Below are positions 63,682 through 64,000 of a stretch of DNA of 64,000 nt, one piece after another. Source of the DNA: Xenorhabdus sp014467285 (GTDB lineage: Bacteria; Pseudomonadota; Gammaproteobacteria; Enterobacterales; Enterobacteriaceae). The stretch is from assembly GCF_014467285.1 (NCBI RefSeq), contig NZ_NKHR01000003.1:62001-126000 (forward strand), written 5' to 3'. Numbering within the stretch: the stretch's first letter is position 1; the number at the start of each line of letters is the position of its first letter. The translations under genes were made by a program, and so were the position numbers. Below the pieces are notes generated by a model. It did not search any database and had not been told where the DNA came from. It saw nothing but the letters and a program-made list of their open reading frames with translations.

Positions 63682-63729
63682 TTATGAGAAGGTGAAAAAG
63701 AAAAATAAGAAAGACAAATTGATAGTCAT
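63682..63729 (-). CDS. pheL: PheA leader peptide
   Basis: A 15-residue leader, MTINLSFLFFFFTFS, with six phenylalanines, between the pheA promoter and the attenuator. When charged tRNA-Phe is scarce the ribosome stalls on the Phe run, which frees segment 2 for the antiterminator. E. coli PheL is [15 protein letters not shown], so the length and Phe density agree though the sequence differs. Confidence 0.95.
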   Translation of the reverse strand: MTINLSFLFFFFTFS

Positions 63730-63772
63730 TTGGTTCGTTAGCGCATTACTTTACACATTTAATAATGTACTT

Positions 63773-63801
63773 TAATTAACCTATTTGAAGGGAAGTGTCA
63801 A
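63773..63801 (-). promoter_or_regulatory. pheL-pheA promoter
   Basis: On the minus strand, TTGACA (63796-63801) and TAATTA (63773-63778) are spaced by 17 bases. The -35 is a perfect consensus and the pair sits about 44 bases before pheL. Confidence 0.8.
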
Positions 63802-63839
63802 CAGAAGGCTTTTATCGCCTTTATATTGCAGGCAGCAAA

Positions 63840-63860
63840 AACGCGCTCATTGAGCGCGTT
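63840..63860 (-). terminator. raiA terminator
   Basis: AACGCGCTC and GAGCGCGTT form a perfect nine-pair stem around three bases. On the minus strand it is followed by a T-run, about 20 bases after the raiA stop. Confidence 0.9.
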
Positions 63861-63880
63861 AGAACAAGAATAAGGAATGG

Positions 63881-64000
63881 TTATACTTCCAGATTAAGGT
63901 TGGACTCTTTTACACTGTTATCTGCGCGACGAGCTTCTGCCTTATGTTGTACTTTATTGAGCTGACGCTCCAATTTTGTAAGTAGTTCGTTGATAGCAGC
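63881..64000 (-). CDS. raiA: Ribosome-associated inhibitor RaiA (5' part beyond window)
   Basis: The last 39 codons and stop are visible. AINELLTKLERQLNKVQHKA matches the C-terminal helix of E. coli RaiA (YfiA; INELINKLERQLNKLQHKG). RaiA binds the 30S subunit and stops translation in stationary phase and cold shock. It lies upstream of pheL in the same orientation, as in E. coli. The N-terminal two-thirds is outside the window. Confidence 0.93.
   Translation of the reverse strand, partial: AAINELLTKLERQLNKVQHKAEARRADNSVKESNLNLEV

Overview
This window is a chromosomal segment of an enterobacterium in the order Enterobacterales. The best fit is the Xenorhabdus/Photorhabdus side of the Morganellaceae. 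This rests on moderate to low GC, proteins very close to their E. coli counterparts, a complete Na+-NQR operon beside dpaA, and REP-like palindromes ending in GGGTATA. The genus is an inference, not something the sequence proves. Almost everything is core genome. Gene order follows E. coli in blocks: fadE-gmhA-yafJ-dpaA; dinB-pepD-gpt-frsA-crl-proBA; aas-lplT; pncC-recA-alaS-csrA-tRNA(Ser/Arg)-gshA-micA-luxS; yfjD-ypjD-ffh-rpsP-rimM-trmD-rplS; aroF-tyrA-pheA-pheL-raiA.

Layout. Bases 1-6031 hold a 3'-truncated exported catalase, an exported metallo-beta-lactamase-fold protein with a divergent LysR regulator, and the divergent lysR/lysA pair for the last step of lysine synthesis. Bases 6087-10894 hold fadE (with a FadR-type operator), gmhA, yafJ and dpaA. 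Bases 11328-18573 are the sodium-pumping NADH:quinone reductase operon nqrABCDEF with its maturation genes apbE and nqrM. Bases 18686-31000 are the most accessory part: a TonB receptor and an ECF sigma factor, each with its own Fur box, a lipoprotein with 22-residue repeats, a GNAT enzyme, the choline-to-glycine-betaine cluster betIBA/betT, and an AT-rich MFS exporter. Bases 31135-38799 hold dinB (LexA box), pepD, gpt, frsA, crl and proBA. Bases 38962-47640 hold aroL (TyrR boxes), aas-lplT, pncC, recA (LexA box) and alaS. Bases 47888-51635 hold csrA, one tRNA-Ser and four tRNA-Arg genes, gshA, the small RNA micA and luxS. Bases 52126-58038 hold yfjD, ypjD, ffh and the rpsP-rimM-trmD-rplS operon. 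The window ends with dcuB, aroF-tyrA, pheA with its pheL attenuator, and the 3' end of raiA.

How the genes work together. Aromatic amino acid synthesis is well represented: aroL and aroF carry TyrR boxes and pheA has a complete leader-peptide attenuator. Osmoprotection combines choline uptake and oxidation with proline synthesis. The SOS genes recA and dinB have LexA boxes, and iron-linked control is visible at the receptor/sigma pair.

I found no convincing new multi-gene system. The observations most worth a second look are a perfect inverted repeat that frames the Shine-Dalgarno sequence and includes the start codon of crl, the orphan ECF sigma factor beside a receptor that lacks a signalling domain, a micA homologue, a likely recX relic between recA and alaS, a family of REP-like palindromes, and the compensated tRNA-Arg copies.
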